Shown: positions 7,901 through 15,465, counted from the stretch's first letter. The stretch: DNA of 37,522 nucleotides from an uncultured Fusicatenibacter sp. (GCA_902493585.1 CABUPZ010000026.1:1-37522); one strand, 5' to 3'. Numbers and translations are program-made. The notes: generated from the sequence alone by a model not told the origin.

Positions 7901-8404
7901 ATGAAAAAAAGAACGATACTCCTGTGTATGGCCGCTTTGATCGCTGTTTTCGCCGCTGGATGCAGCAATCAGAAGGATACATCCGTTCCAGATGGCTCCA
8001 GCTCTCCGGCTGTTTCACAGGAACAACAAACAACTCTGGAAGATGGCATCTATGCTGCTGATTTTGAAACAGACAGTAGTATGTTCCGTGTCAACGAAAC
8101 ATGCGATGGCAAAGGAAAACTGACGGTTCAGGACGGTAAAATGACCATCCACATTTCGCTTACCTCTCAGAATATCGTGAATCTTTTCCCCGGCACCGCA
8201 GAGGATGCCCAGAAAGACGGGGCAGAACTTTTGCAGCCGACTGTGGACACCGTAACTTATGAAGATGGGATCAGCGAAGAGGTCAATGGTTTTGATGTTC
8301 CTGTTCCGGCGTTGGATGAGCCGTTTCAACTTGCCCTGATCGGTACAAAGAGAAAGTGGTACGATCATGAGGTAATTGTATCAAACCCGGAAAAACTTGA
8401 ATAA
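7901..8404 (+). CDS. Lipoprotein with NEAT-like beta-sandwich domain
   Basis: The 167-residue protein has a lipoprotein signal with lipobox FAAGC (Cys about 21), a short Ser/Pro linker, and one domain from about residue 46 beginning LEDGIYAADF, with KLTVQDGKMTIHISL in the middle and a KWYDHEVIV strand near the end. This layout (LxDGxYxxxF, then LTVxxGKxTxxI) resembles NEAT domains that bind haem at the surface of Gram-positive bacteria; the haem tyrosine motif is not clearly present. An in-frame TTG at 7895 precedes the chosen ATG at 7901, which is better spaced from AAAAGGA. It follows the CbiK gene by 16 bp. A role in capturing a corrinoid or porphyrin is inferred. Confidence 0.7.
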   Translation: MKKRTILLCMAALIAVFAAGCSNQKDTSVPDGSSSPAVSQEQQTTLEDGIYAADFETDSSMFRVNETCDGKGKLTVQDGKMTIHISLTSQNIVNLFPGTAEDAQKDGAELLQPTVDTVTYEDGISEEVNGFDVPVPALDEPFQLALIGTKRKWYDHEVIVSNPEKLE

Positions 8405-8466
8405 ACCATGTTCTGTCCCTGCTCTTAACGGCAGGGACAGATTTGTATCTGGAGAGGAGGACGAAT

Positions 8467-9018
8467 ATGGGGAGAAGAATATTTCCCTGTCTGATGAAAA
8501 AATGTTGTCTTGGGCTGTTGATGGCGATGTGGATCACATCCATTATGGTATTTCCAGTCTCGGCATCTGTAGAAGCAGCACAGGTTGAGCTGGAAGACGG
8601 CGAATATTCCATAGAGGTCATACTGGAGGGTGGAAGCGGACGGGCGACCATTACATCTCCAGCAATTATGACTGTACGGGATGGAAAGGGTTATGCCCAG
8701 ATTGAATGGAGCAGCCCGAACTATGACTATATGAAGGTGCAGAATGAAACTTTTACACCGCTCCAAAAGGATGGAAATTCCACTTTTGAAATTCCAATTA
8801 CAGCTTTTGATACACCAGTAACGGTCGCTGCGAATACGACAGCGATGAGTACCCCGCATGAAATCGAATATACCTTAACATTCCTTCAGGATTCCATAAA
8901 ACAGGACACATCTTTTGCAATGACGGCTGTGGCCGCAGGAACGGTAATCGTAATTGCCGCAGCTGGAATCATTTCCTTTTTTCGGATTCATAAGAAGCGG
9001 AGGGAACAGACAAAATGA
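8467..9018 (+). CDS. Membrane-anchored NEAT-like surface protein
   Basis: This 183-residue protein has an N-terminal signal segment (hydrophobic about 14-33, ending VSASVEA), a domain starting LEDGEYSIEV with a T-VRDGKGYAQIEW strand and a PITAFDTPVTV segment, then a single C-terminal membrane helix (about 153-173) ended by a basic tail KKRRE. The LxDGxY and VxxGKxxxxI pattern parallels the preceding lipoprotein, so the pair may be diverged copies. The architecture (signal, binding domain, membrane anchor) fits a receptor handing ligand to the ABC transporter. A strong GAGAGGAGG site precedes the ATG at 8467. The stop overlaps the next start as ATGA (9015-9018). Confidence 0.75.
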   Translation: MGRRIFPCLMKKCCLGLLMAMWITSIMVFPVSASVEAAQVELEDGEYSIEVILEGGSGRATITSPAIMTVRDGKGYAQIEWSSPNYDYMKVQNETFTPLQKDGNSTFEIPITAFDTPVTVAANTTAMSTPHEIEYTLTFLQDSIKQDTSFAMTAVAAGTVIVIAAAGIISFFRIHKKRREQTK

Positions 9019-10160
9019 AAAAACTGGCAGCGATTTTATTGTGCTTTCTCTTCATATTCACTGCAACTTCCTGCGCTTCACCTTCTGAAACTGATCTGCT
9101 GGAAACACGCAATACCGACATCAGTCCGGACTTAACCTTCGACCACAGTATGTCTCTTGACTATGCTGAGGAATTTGCAGTTGACTATTACAATGATGGA
9201 TATGCGCTTATTACCATCTCCAATGGTACGCAGTATCTGGTAATCCCGGAGGGAAAACCAGAGCCATCCGGTTTAGATGAAAACATTGTGCAGCTGCACC
9301 AACCGCTCCAAAATATTTATTTAGTAGCCTCGGCTGTGATGGATATGTTTGTTTCGATGGATGCGCTGGATACGATCCGTTTCAGTGCGCTGAAAAGCGA
9401 TGGCTGGTATATTGAACCAGTGCGTGCGGCAATGGAAGCTGGAAATATTCTGTATGCCGGCAAATATTCTGCCCCGGATTATGAGCGCCTCATTGATGAG
9501 AATTGCAGCTTGGCAATTGAGAACACCATGATTTTCCATACGCCCGAGGTGAAGGAACAGCTGGAAAAGTTTGAGATCCCGGTTTTGGTAGATTATTCCA
9601 GCTATGAATCTCACCCGCTCGGCAGAACGGAATGGGTAAAACTCTATGGTTTGCTGACCGGACGGCAGGAAGCTGCCCAAGCGGCTTTTGATGAGGAAAA
9701 GCAGGCGTTTGAGTCTGTCAGCGGCGTGCAGCCTACCGGAAAAACAGTTGCATTTTTTTATATCACAACCAATGGCGAAGCCAACGTGCGCAGGCCGTCC
9801 GATTATCTGGCAAAGATGATTGAAATGGCGGGCGGAACTTATATTTTGGAGCAGAACCCTGATGATGAAAGCAAATCTTCCACCATGAGCATGGAGATGG
9901 AAGCTTTTTATGCGCAGGCAAAGGATGCCGATTATATCATTTATAACAGTACAGTAGATGGGGAACTCAAATCTCGGGATGAATTGTTAACGAAAAGTCA
10001 GCTTTTAGAGAACTTCAAGGCTGTGCAGAATGGAAACGTCTATGGTACAACCCAGAACATTTACCAGTCCACCATGGAACTGGGTACCATCATTGCAGAT
10101 ATCCATAATATGCTGCAAGGAGATGATCAAAGCCTTACCTATATTTACAAGTTGGAGTGA
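9015..10160 (+). CDS. ABC transporter substrate-binding lipoprotein, BtuF/FepB type
   Basis: A 381-residue lipoprotein (lipobox TATSC, Cys about 20) with a periplasmic-binding-protein type 2 fold, class III: N-lobe from about residue 45 (a strand region with YALITISNGTQYLVIP), a long connecting helix near 220-240, and a C-lobe with KTVAFFYITTNG near 250 and DADYIIYNSTVDG near 315. These proteins bind corrinoids, siderophores or haem. It is translationally coupled to the upstream NEAT-like gene and is followed ten bases later by the permease. Ligand assignment to a corrinoid or related tetrapyrrole comes from the riboswitch, not from the protein itself. Confidence 0.85.
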   Translation: MKKLAAILLCFLFIFTATSCASPSETDLLETRNTDISPDLTFDHSMSLDYAEEFAVDYYNDGYALITISNGTQYLVIPEGKPEPSGLDENIVQLHQPLQNIYLVASAVMDMFVSMDALDTIRFSALKSDGWYIEPVRAAMEAGNILYAGKYSAPDYERLIDENCSLAIENTMIFHTPEVKEQLEKFEIPVLVDYSSYESHPLGRTEWVKLYGLLTGRQEAAQAAFDEEKQAFESVSGVQPTGKTVAFFYITTNGEANVRRPSDYLAKMIEMAGGTYILEQNPDDESKSSTMSMEMEAFYAQAKDADYIIYNSTVDGELKSRDELLTKSQLLENFKAVQNGNVYGTTQNIYQSTMELGTIIADIHNMLQGDDQSLTYIYKLE

Positions 10161-10169
10161 TACAGACAG

Positions 10170-11183
10170 ATGAAGAAAAAACGATATTTTGCTGCATTTG
10201 TTGTTTTATTTGTGCTTCTGCTTTTGTTCCTGGTCATGAACCTATGCATCGGAAGCGTTAATATCCCATTTTCTGAGATTCCTAAAATCCTTCAGGGAAT
10301 CGGAACGGATGAAACCTACGCAGAAATTGTTACGCAGGTCCGAGCACCAAGAGCTTTTGCAGCGGTGATTTTGGGAGGCGCCCTCGCATTATCCGGATAT
10401 CTGCTGCAAACCTTTTTCCACAATCCAATCGCAACCCCGTTTACGTTGGGCGTTTCATCCGGTGCAAAGCTGATTGTCGCACTGGTGATGGTAGCGTCCC
10501 TGCAATTTTCAGTACAGCTCGGTTCATGGCTGATGATTCTTGCGGCCTTTGCCGGTTCCATGTTATGCATGGGGTTTGTTATTTTAATGTCCAAAGTCAT
10601 CAATCAGATGGCAATGCTCATTGTCAGTGGCGTCATGATCGGCTATATCTGTTCTGCTGTGACCGACTTTGTTGTTACGTTTGCAGATGATGCGGATATT
10701 GTAAATCTGCACAATTGGTCTCTGGGCAGCTTTTCGGGGATTAACTGGGATAATGTAAAAGTTATGGCAATCGTAGTGCTTATTACGACGTTTTTTGTAT
10801 TTCTGTTATCCAAACCAATCAGCGCCTATCAGATGGGCGAAGCCTATGCGCAGAATATGGGACTTAATGTATCGCGCTTCCGCATTGTGCTGGTGATTCT
10901 GTCCAGTATCCTTTCGGCCTGCGTAACTGCATTTGCAGGACCGGTATCCTTTGTAGGAATTGCTGTTCCTCACTTGGTCAAAGGCTTGTTTGGCACAACG
11001 CAGCCGATTTTAATGATTCCCGCCTGCTTCTTGGGAGGTGCATCATTCTGCCTGTTCTGCGATTTGCTGGCAAGAACGGTATTTGCTCCCACCGAGCTGT
11101 CTATCAGCACGGTGACTGCAATTTTGGGCGCTCCGGTGGTTATCTACATTATGCTGCGCCGGAAAAGAGAAAAGATGGGGTAA
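10170..11183 (+). CDS. FecCD-family ABC permease, BtuC-like
   Basis: A 337-residue integral membrane protein of the FecCD/BtuC family with about ten hydrophobic segments. Family hallmarks are RAPRAFAAVILGGALALSGYLLQTFFHNPIATPFTLGVSSGAK (key steps R-P-R, ALALSG, NP-A-P--LG-SSGA) near residues 55-100 and the cytoplasmic coupling region with FAGPVSFVGIAVPHLVKG near 255. It would form the membrane channel for import with the ATPase that follows six bases later. Confidence 0.92.
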   Translation: MKKKRYFAAFVVLFVLLLLFLVMNLCIGSVNIPFSEIPKILQGIGTDETYAEIVTQVRAPRAFAAVILGGALALSGYLLQTFFHNPIATPFTLGVSSGAKLIVALVMVASLQFSVQLGSWLMILAAFAGSMLCMGFVILMSKVINQMAMLIVSGVMIGYICSAVTDFVVTFADDADIVNLHNWSLGSFSGINWDNVKVMAIVVLITTFFVFLLSKPISAYQMGEAYAQNMGLNVSRFRIVLVILSSILSACVTAFAGPVSFVGIAVPHLVKGLFGTTQPILMIPACFLGGASFCLFCDLLARTVFAPTELSISTVTAILGAPVVIYIMLRRKREKMG

Positions 11184-11189
11184 TCAAGA

Positions 11190-12299
11190 ATGAAACATGG
11201 ATATCTATATACAAAAGATTTAACAGTCGGCTATAATGGCATACCGCTGATCCGAAACATTCAGCTTGAAATCAATAGGGGCGAAATTGTTACTTTAATT
11301 GGGCCAAATGGTGCGGGAAAAACAACAATTTTACGCAGTATCATCCAGCAGCTGCCGCCCGTATGCGGCGTTGTATGGTTAGACGGACAACAGGCGGAGA
11401 AAATGCCGGGAAAAGAAATGGCGCAAAGGCTGTCTGTTGTATTGACCGAACGGGTCAATCCTGAGATGATGAATTGCGAGGATGTTGTGGCAACCGGCCG
11501 ATATCCTTATACGGGGAAATTCGGCATTCTATCACAAGAAGATTGGAAGATCGTGCGTGAATCCATGGAGCTTGTGCGCATCACAGAACTGGCCAACCGA
11601 GATTTCAATAAAATCAGTGACGGTCAAAAGCAGCGGGTTATGCTGGCGAGAGCGCTGTGCCAGCAGCCTGACGTGATCGTTTTGGATGAACCGACTTCTT
11701 TTCTGGATATCCGCTACAAACTGGAGTTTTTATCTATTTTGCAGGAGATGTCCAGAAAGCGTAATCTGACAGTGCTTATGTCGCTGCATGAACTTGACCT
11801 TGCCGGGCGTATCTCTGACAAGATTGCATGCGTACAGGGAGATCGAATCGACCGCTTTGGAACCCCGGAAGAAATCTTTACCCAAGGATACATTCCTCAG
11901 CTTTACCAGATGACGACCGGCTCTTATGATGAACTGACCGGCGATTTGGAGCTGTCATCGGTGCAGGAGAAACCTGAGATTTTTGTCATTGCAGGAAATG
12001 GCACCGGAACCAGCGTATTTCGCAGATTGCAGCGGGAAGGAAAAGCGTTTGCAACTGGAATCCTGTGGGAAAACGATATAGACTTTGCTTCGGCTAAATC
12101 ATTGGCGGCAGAAGTAATTTCTGTGCCTGCCTTTCATTATATTTCAGATGAACAAATCAAGCAGACAAAGGAATGGATAGATACCTGTGAATTCGTTGTT
12201 TGCACATTAAAAGAATCGGATATGGTCGGTTTTGCTAAAGTACTGAGCGATTTGACAGGGTACGCAAAGACAGAGGGCAAACTGATAACGTATCCATAA
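11190..12299 (+). CDS. ABC transporter ATPase, BtuD/FepC-like, with C-terminal extension
   Basis: The first 245 residues form a standard ABC ATPase: Walker A GPNGAGKTT at 38-46, signature SDGQKQR near 144-150, Walker B ending LDEP with Asp166 and Glu167, and the switch histidine in SLHELD near 199. The family usually ends around residue 260; here about 105 further residues follow, with an alpha/beta pattern (FVIAGNGTGTSVFRRLQREG near 264, then FATGILWENDID and FVVCTLKESD). The extension looks like a small Rossmann-type domain and may sense a nucleotide or ligand. It powers the preceding permease. A terminator follows 47 bp after the stop. Confidence 0.9.
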   Translation: MKHGYLYTKDLTVGYNGIPLIRNIQLEINRGEIVTLIGPNGAGKTTILRSIIQQLPPVCGVVWLDGQQAEKMPGKEMAQRLSVVLTERVNPEMMNCEDVVATGRYPYTGKFGILSQEDWKIVRESMELVRITELANRDFNKISDGQKQRVMLARALCQQPDVIVLDEPTSFLDIRYKLEFLSILQEMSRKRNLTVLMSLHELDLAGRISDKIACVQGDRIDRFGTPEEIFTQGYIPQLYQMTTGSYDELTGDLELSSVQEKPEIFVIAGNGTGTSVFRRLQREGKAFATGILWENDIDFASAKSLAAEVISVPAFHYISDEQIKQTKEWIDTCEFVVCTLKESDMVGFAKVLSDLTGYAKTEGKLITYP

Positions 12300-12345
12300 A
12301 TACATTGATGTATTGGCAGAAAGGTTAAAGATTGTGGAAGCTACG

Positions 12346-12398
12346 AAAAATATCCCGTGGAAAACCGGTTATAGGTTATTTCCACAGGATATTTTTTT
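12346..12398 (+). terminator. Intrinsic terminator of the riboswitch operon
   Basis: AAAAATATCC (12346-12355) pairs with GGATATTTTT (12387-12396) and GTGGAAA (12357-12363) pairs with TTTCCAC (12379-12385), with one mismatch between the two stems. A T-run follows. It ends the six-gene cobalamin-regulated operon. Confidence 0.85.
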
Positions 12399-12437
12399 CA
12401 AGTTAAATGTGTGATTGTTTATATAAAATACCCTTGA

Positions 12438-12642
12438 CAAATCTCTTTCTTGCAGAATATGGTGGATGAAGTAAACCTTGTTTTAGCGCCGGCAGCAGAC
12501 GGAAGCCTGGATACAGTTACGGTATTCGAGCAATCCTCCCTATTTGGAGAAAAGCTATCCGATAGAATTTCGTCTGGAGGATATCGCGCGGTTGGAAGGC
12601 AATGGTGTCCATCTCGTTTACACTGTTTGTGACAAGATATGA
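12438..12642 (+). pseudogene. C-terminal fragment of a DHFR/RibD-C family reductase, frameshifted
   Basis: The frame from 12438 reads NMVDEVNLVLAPAADGS then DTVTVFEQSS, and after a one-base frame change near 12538-12546 the reading continues YPIEFRLEDIARLEGNGVHL to a stop at 12640-12642. Together these match the end of the dihydrofolate-reductase/RibD C-terminal domain proteins (VDE-SLVLAPAADG, TLFE, F-L--VE-L-GDGVWL-Y). The N-terminal two thirds is absent, and the frame is broken, so this is a relic. Nothing nearby links it to a pathway. Confidence 0.65.
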
Positions 12643-12705
12643 AAGCAGTCATACAATGCAAAATATCAGCACTGGCTATATGGAAACTTAGAAATATAAA
12701 GTGAA

Positions 12706-12852
12706 ATGAGAAGAAAAGAAGAACTTCATGAAAAAAAGAGAAACATTTTAGTGGCAATGAGTGCATCGGTAATCGTATTAGGACTGACAGCAAACAAAGA
12801 AAAAAATGTTTTTTTCTCAACGCTTTGCGGTTTTCAAACGTTATATAGATGA
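12706..12852 (+). CDS. Possible small protein or signal-peptide remnant
   Basis: A 48-codon frame begins MRRKEELHEKKRNILVAM and contains one hydrophobic run (NILVAMSASVIVLGLTA) after a basic start, like an export signal, then a short tail. There is no clear ribosome site. It might be the truncated front of a secreted protein lost together with the neighbouring DHFR-like gene, or a non-coding frame. Weak support. Confidence 0.2.
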   Translation: MRRKEELHEKKRNILVAMSASVIVLGLTANKEKNVFFSTLCGFQTLYR

Positions 12853-12889
12853 AAGCAGATAAAACATCCGGAAATCTGAACAGACAGAA

Positions 12890-12915
12890 TAACCGTTCAG
12901 CTGGCTGAACGGTTA
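12890..12915. promoter_or_regulatory. 12-bp perfect inverted repeat upstream of the sigma factor gene
   Basis: TAACCGTTCAGC (12890-12901) and its reverse complement GCTGAACGGTTA (12904-12915) are separated by two bases. No T-run follows, and it lies about 95 bp before the sigma factor start, so an operator is as likely as a terminator. Confidence 0.5.
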
Positions 12916-13008
12916 CCAGACAGAAACAAAGTCGTTCAGAAATGCAAACTCTGCTGCCGGCAGACAACAGGAGAAAACGTACACCAATGGACAACAGGGA
13001 GGAGACCG

Positions 13009-13464
13009 ATGATCGAAGAATTGTATCACAGCTATCAGAAGGAGCTGACCGTATGGTGCCGCGGAATGACGCAGAACGCAAGCCTTGCCGACGATCTGGT
13101 GCAGGAAGCATTCCTGCGTGCTCTGATAAATTCCCAGGTGCTGGAACATCTCAGGGAAAATCAGAGACGGGCATGGCTGTACCGCACGGTGAAAAATCTC
13201 TATCTTGACCGTGTACGCCATTCCGCCTACGAGACGGCGCAGGAAAAAGTTCCGGAACAGACGGAGGTCAGGAATGTCTATGCGGAGATCGACTGGGCAC
13301 AGCTTCTGGAACAGCTTCCCGGGGAAGAAGGAGTGCTGTTTACGATGCGGTATCTTCAGGGATATAACTCCAGAGAACTGGGACAGATGTTTGAACTTCC
13401 AGAGGGAACGGTACGATCCAAGCTGCTTTCGGCAAGGAAACATCTGAGAGAACTTTTGAGGTAA
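13009..13464 (+). CDS. ECF-type RNA polymerase sigma factor
   Basis: A 151-residue sigma-70 family protein of the ECF type. Region 2 spans about residues 3-65 (YHSYQKELTVWCRGM, then LADDLVQEAFLRAL and a WLYRTVKNLYLDRVR stretch). Region 4 spans about 92-148, with YLQGYNSRELGQMFELPEGTVRSKLLSARKHL forming the HTH (key steps Y-S--ELG, P-GTV-S-L--A). GGGAGG precedes the start. No transmembrane anti-sigma factor is adjacent; instead a soluble solenoid-like protein follows 56 bp downstream and may be the partner. The regulon is unknown. Confidence 0.9.
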   Translation: MIEELYHSYQKELTVWCRGMTQNASLADDLVQEAFLRALINSQVLEHLRENQRRAWLYRTVKNLYLDRVRHSAYETAQEKVPEQTEVRNVYAEIDWAQLLEQLPGEEGVLFTMRYLQGYNSRELGQMFELPEGTVRSKLLSARKHLRELLR

Positions 13465-13520
13465 TTGCCCGGAAGAAAGCAATATTCAAACATGCTTTCA
13501 GGAAAACGGAGGAAAGAAAC

Positions 13521-14744
13521 ATGGAAGAAAAGAAAACATTTATCATTAATTGTGACATTTGTGATGCCAGAAAGGTAAACGAGGAAACACTGGCAGAATA
13601 TGAGAAAATTATCATCAACGGAGACGTCCTGGTTGTGGATGGACGGAGCAAGGAAGCTTTGAACCGTCTGCCCATTGTGTATAATGTCGATCAGGTGATG
13701 GAACTGGAGCAGGATACCGAGTTTGTGGTACGCAACGGCGCGTGTGAGATCAGTGGAGATGCTTCTGTGCCGAAAAAGACGGTGATGGTAGTCAATGGAA
13801 CGCTGACGATTCATCCGGGAAGTGAACGCGCGATGGAGAATTACTGCAGGATTTTTGCCAACGGACTCGTCCGCTATCCGGAGAGTATGACGGCTTACGT
13901 GGGAAACATTCATGTCAACGGGTCTGTGGAGTGTTATCCGGACGACAGTATTCTTCTGGACTCTGTATTTGTCCTGGACAAATATTTCGTGCTTCGTGCC
14001 AGAAGAGGAGTGAATTATTATGCACAGGAAAAAGTGCTTCTGACAGATCCGGAGCTCGATGTGGCCGGATTGGCGGAGAAGGACGTACATTTTCTCACGA
14101 AGACACTGGTTGTTCCGGAGGAAAAGCTGGAAGACGCCATTCTTCTGGTGGATGAAAAGACAGATCTTCAGGTAATTCCGGCGGGATATGCTTATGTGCA
14201 GGGGGACGCAGAACTGACAGAGGAACTGCTCTGCAGATATGGGAGCCGTCTGTACATTGACGGGGATTTACAGTTTACGCCGGAGAGTACAGAACTTCTG
14301 CCGCGGCTGGAAGGACTGGAAGTGACACAGGATATTCTGTTGACAGAAAAACAGCTGGAAGCCTTCCGGAAGATTCGCGCGAAGTATAAAAATATCATTT
14401 TGAAAAAAGGGAAAATCCTGAAAAACCGAGTGAACGCTACCCTGGATCTGCTGGTATTGGAAGGTACACCGGAGGGAATTCAATTTCGAAACTGTGCTTC
14501 CGTGTATGTAGATCCTGAGGTGAGTCGTGAGAGGATTCTTTCTGATGTGGAATTTCGGAATTGTGCCAAAATTGTCTGCACGCCGGAACAGAAAAGCGCT
14601 GTGGAAGTAGTTTCCCAAAATGTCGCAAAGATCTGTGACAGCGGAGATGAGAAAGAGACAGAGAATGGAATGGATCTGATCAATCATCTGCTGGGAGGCG
14701 AGGGTGTCAGCCGGATGGCGAATGCGGACTGGTATGTATTGTAA
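13521..14744 (+). CDS. Uncharacterised repeat (solenoid-like) protein, partner of the sigma factor
   Basis: I do not recognise a named family. The 407-residue protein has no signal peptide or membrane helix. It begins with a CDICDARK motif (Cys at about 11 and 14) and then has repeating short beta units: INGDVLVVDG, VRNGACEISGDASV, VVNGTLTIHPG, HVNGSVECYPDD, YVQGDAELT, YIDGDLQFTPES, and a duplicated FRNCA motif near 317 and 342 followed by VYVDPE and IVCTPEQ. This looks like a right-handed beta-solenoid, somewhat like bactofilins. It is probably co-transcribed with the ECF sigma factor, so it may sense a signal for it, act as an unusual anti-sigma factor, or be its target. GGAGG precedes the ATG. 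Confidence 0.8.
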   Translation: MEEKKTFIINCDICDARKVNEETLAEYEKIIINGDVLVVDGRSKEALNRLPIVYNVDQVMELEQDTEFVVRNGACEISGDASVPKKTVMVVNGTLTIHPGSERAMENYCRIFANGLVRYPESMTAYVGNIHVNGSVECYPDDSILLDSVFVLDKYFVLRARRGVNYYAQEKVLLTDPELDVAGLAEKDVHFLTKTLVVPEEKLEDAILLVDEKTDLQVIPAGYAYVQGDAELTEELLCRYGSRLYIDGDLQFTPESTELLPRLEGLEVTQDILLTEKQLEAFRKIRAKYKNIILKKGKILKNRVNATLDLLVLEGTPEGIQFRNCASVYVDPEVSRERILSDVEFRNCAKIVCTPEQKSAVEVVSQNVAKICDSGDEKETENGMDLINHLLGGEGVSRMANADWYVL

Positions 14745-14752
14745 AAGAGATG

Positions 14753-14798
14753 TTTTTGGCGCTATGTGTTGGGCACACAGCGCCAAAAAATATTTTTT
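14753..14798. terminator. Intrinsic terminator after the sigma factor/solenoid pair
   Basis: TTTTTGGCGCT (14753-14763) pairs with AGCGCCAAAAA (14779-14789), extended by TGTG/CACA after one mismatch, and followed by a T-run at 14793-14799. The A-rich and T-rich flanks could make it work in both directions, also serving the broken BRO gene on the minus strand. Confidence 0.85.
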
Positions 14799-14842
14799 TG
14801 GGGGCTTTGTAGATCATTGCTGAACACGCTCTAGGTATGAGA

Positions 14843-15255
14843 CTACGATTTTTGGCTGTTGTTGTCCTCGTCCCTTGTTTCATCTGAAATTATTTTTGCA
14901 GATCCCTCAATCATGTCTGTAACAACACGGTTAAGCTGTGTCGCATTTTTCGGGGAGATTACCGGTTTACCGGTCTTTTCCTCTATCTTTAGAAAGCTCT
15001 GTTGTGGTTGCCTCGGCAAGCATATTCAGGACAAGTTCGAGTGTAGTCATGTTATCGCGTAAATTTTCTTTTTTCAAACCTTTCAGGTTTTTATACTGCC
15101 GGGTACTCAAACCTGCCCATGCACGGGTGATTTCATCGGTGAGGATTGCAAACTCTTTTCCCTGTTTTACACCACGGTCATTCTTCCTGTTCTTCATCCC
15201 ACGCAGTACGGATCGTCTGATCTTCAAACAACTGGATTGTATTTGTTTCATCCAT
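14843..15255 (-). pseudogene. BRO-family (phage antirepressor-like) gene broken by two lesions
   Basis: The ATG at 15255 with an AAGGAG site begins the typical BRO N-terminus (IQLFEDQTIRTAWDEEQEE), which then hits a stop. A second frame resumes at the same place with NRKNDRGVKQGKEFAILTDEIT and NLKGLKKENLRDNMT, the family's C-terminal half; most of the Bro-N domain is missing between them. That frame ends early near 14983, and the third piece, KTGKPVISPKNATQLNR, continues in another frame to a stop at 14843. So one large internal deletion (junction near 15180-15196) and one smaller deletion with frameshift (near 14980-14992) destroyed it. An upstream-open frame starting at 15353 is not the natural start. 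It is a footprint of phage or mobile DNA. Confidence 0.75.
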
Positions 15256-15346
15256 ATGGGAATCACTCCTTTGGCTTCTATACGCTTTGTAAAATGATGA
15301 AAGCTATTGGATTCTTTCGGTGAACTGCCGTTGATTTTTGAAAGGA

Positions 15347-15360
15347 CGAACATCCTTTCG
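15347..15360 (-). promoter_or_regulatory. LexA-box-like site upstream of the BRO-family relic
   Basis: On the minus strand the site reads CGAAAGGATGTTCG, matching 11 of 14 positions of the Firmicutes LexA palindrome CGAACATATGTTCG. It lies about 90 bp upstream of the BRO ATG, a plausible promoter position. It also forms part of an inverted repeat GAAAGGA/TCCTTTC at 15340-15359. Single-site matches can be chance. Confidence 0.35.
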
Positions 15361-15432
15361 AATGATTACAATAAGTATACGATATTATGCTTATGAAATC
15401 CAGAAAAAATTTTATAAACTATCTTTTGAAAT

Positions 15433-15465
15433 AATTCAGCCGGCAAGAAGCTTGCCGGCTGAATT
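15433..15465. terminator. Strong hairpin between the BRO relic and diaminopimelate dehydrogenase
   Basis: A perfect 15-bp stem AATTCAGCCGGCAAG/CTTGCCGGCTGAATT with a three-base loop lies 28 bp past the diaminopimelate dehydrogenase stop codon. The following bases are only weakly T-rich, but the stem strength and position suggest transcription termination of that gene. Confidence 0.7.

Noticed and set aside
12434..12462. TTGACA at 12434 as a -35 box
   Set aside because: No acceptable -10 box lies 16-18 bp downstream, and the stretch is coding relic sequence.
14967..15353. A 128-residue protein starting at 15353
   Set aside because: Its first 50 residues are not protein-like and the natural BRO start is the ATG at 15255 with a ribosome site; it is part of a broken gene, not a separate protein.
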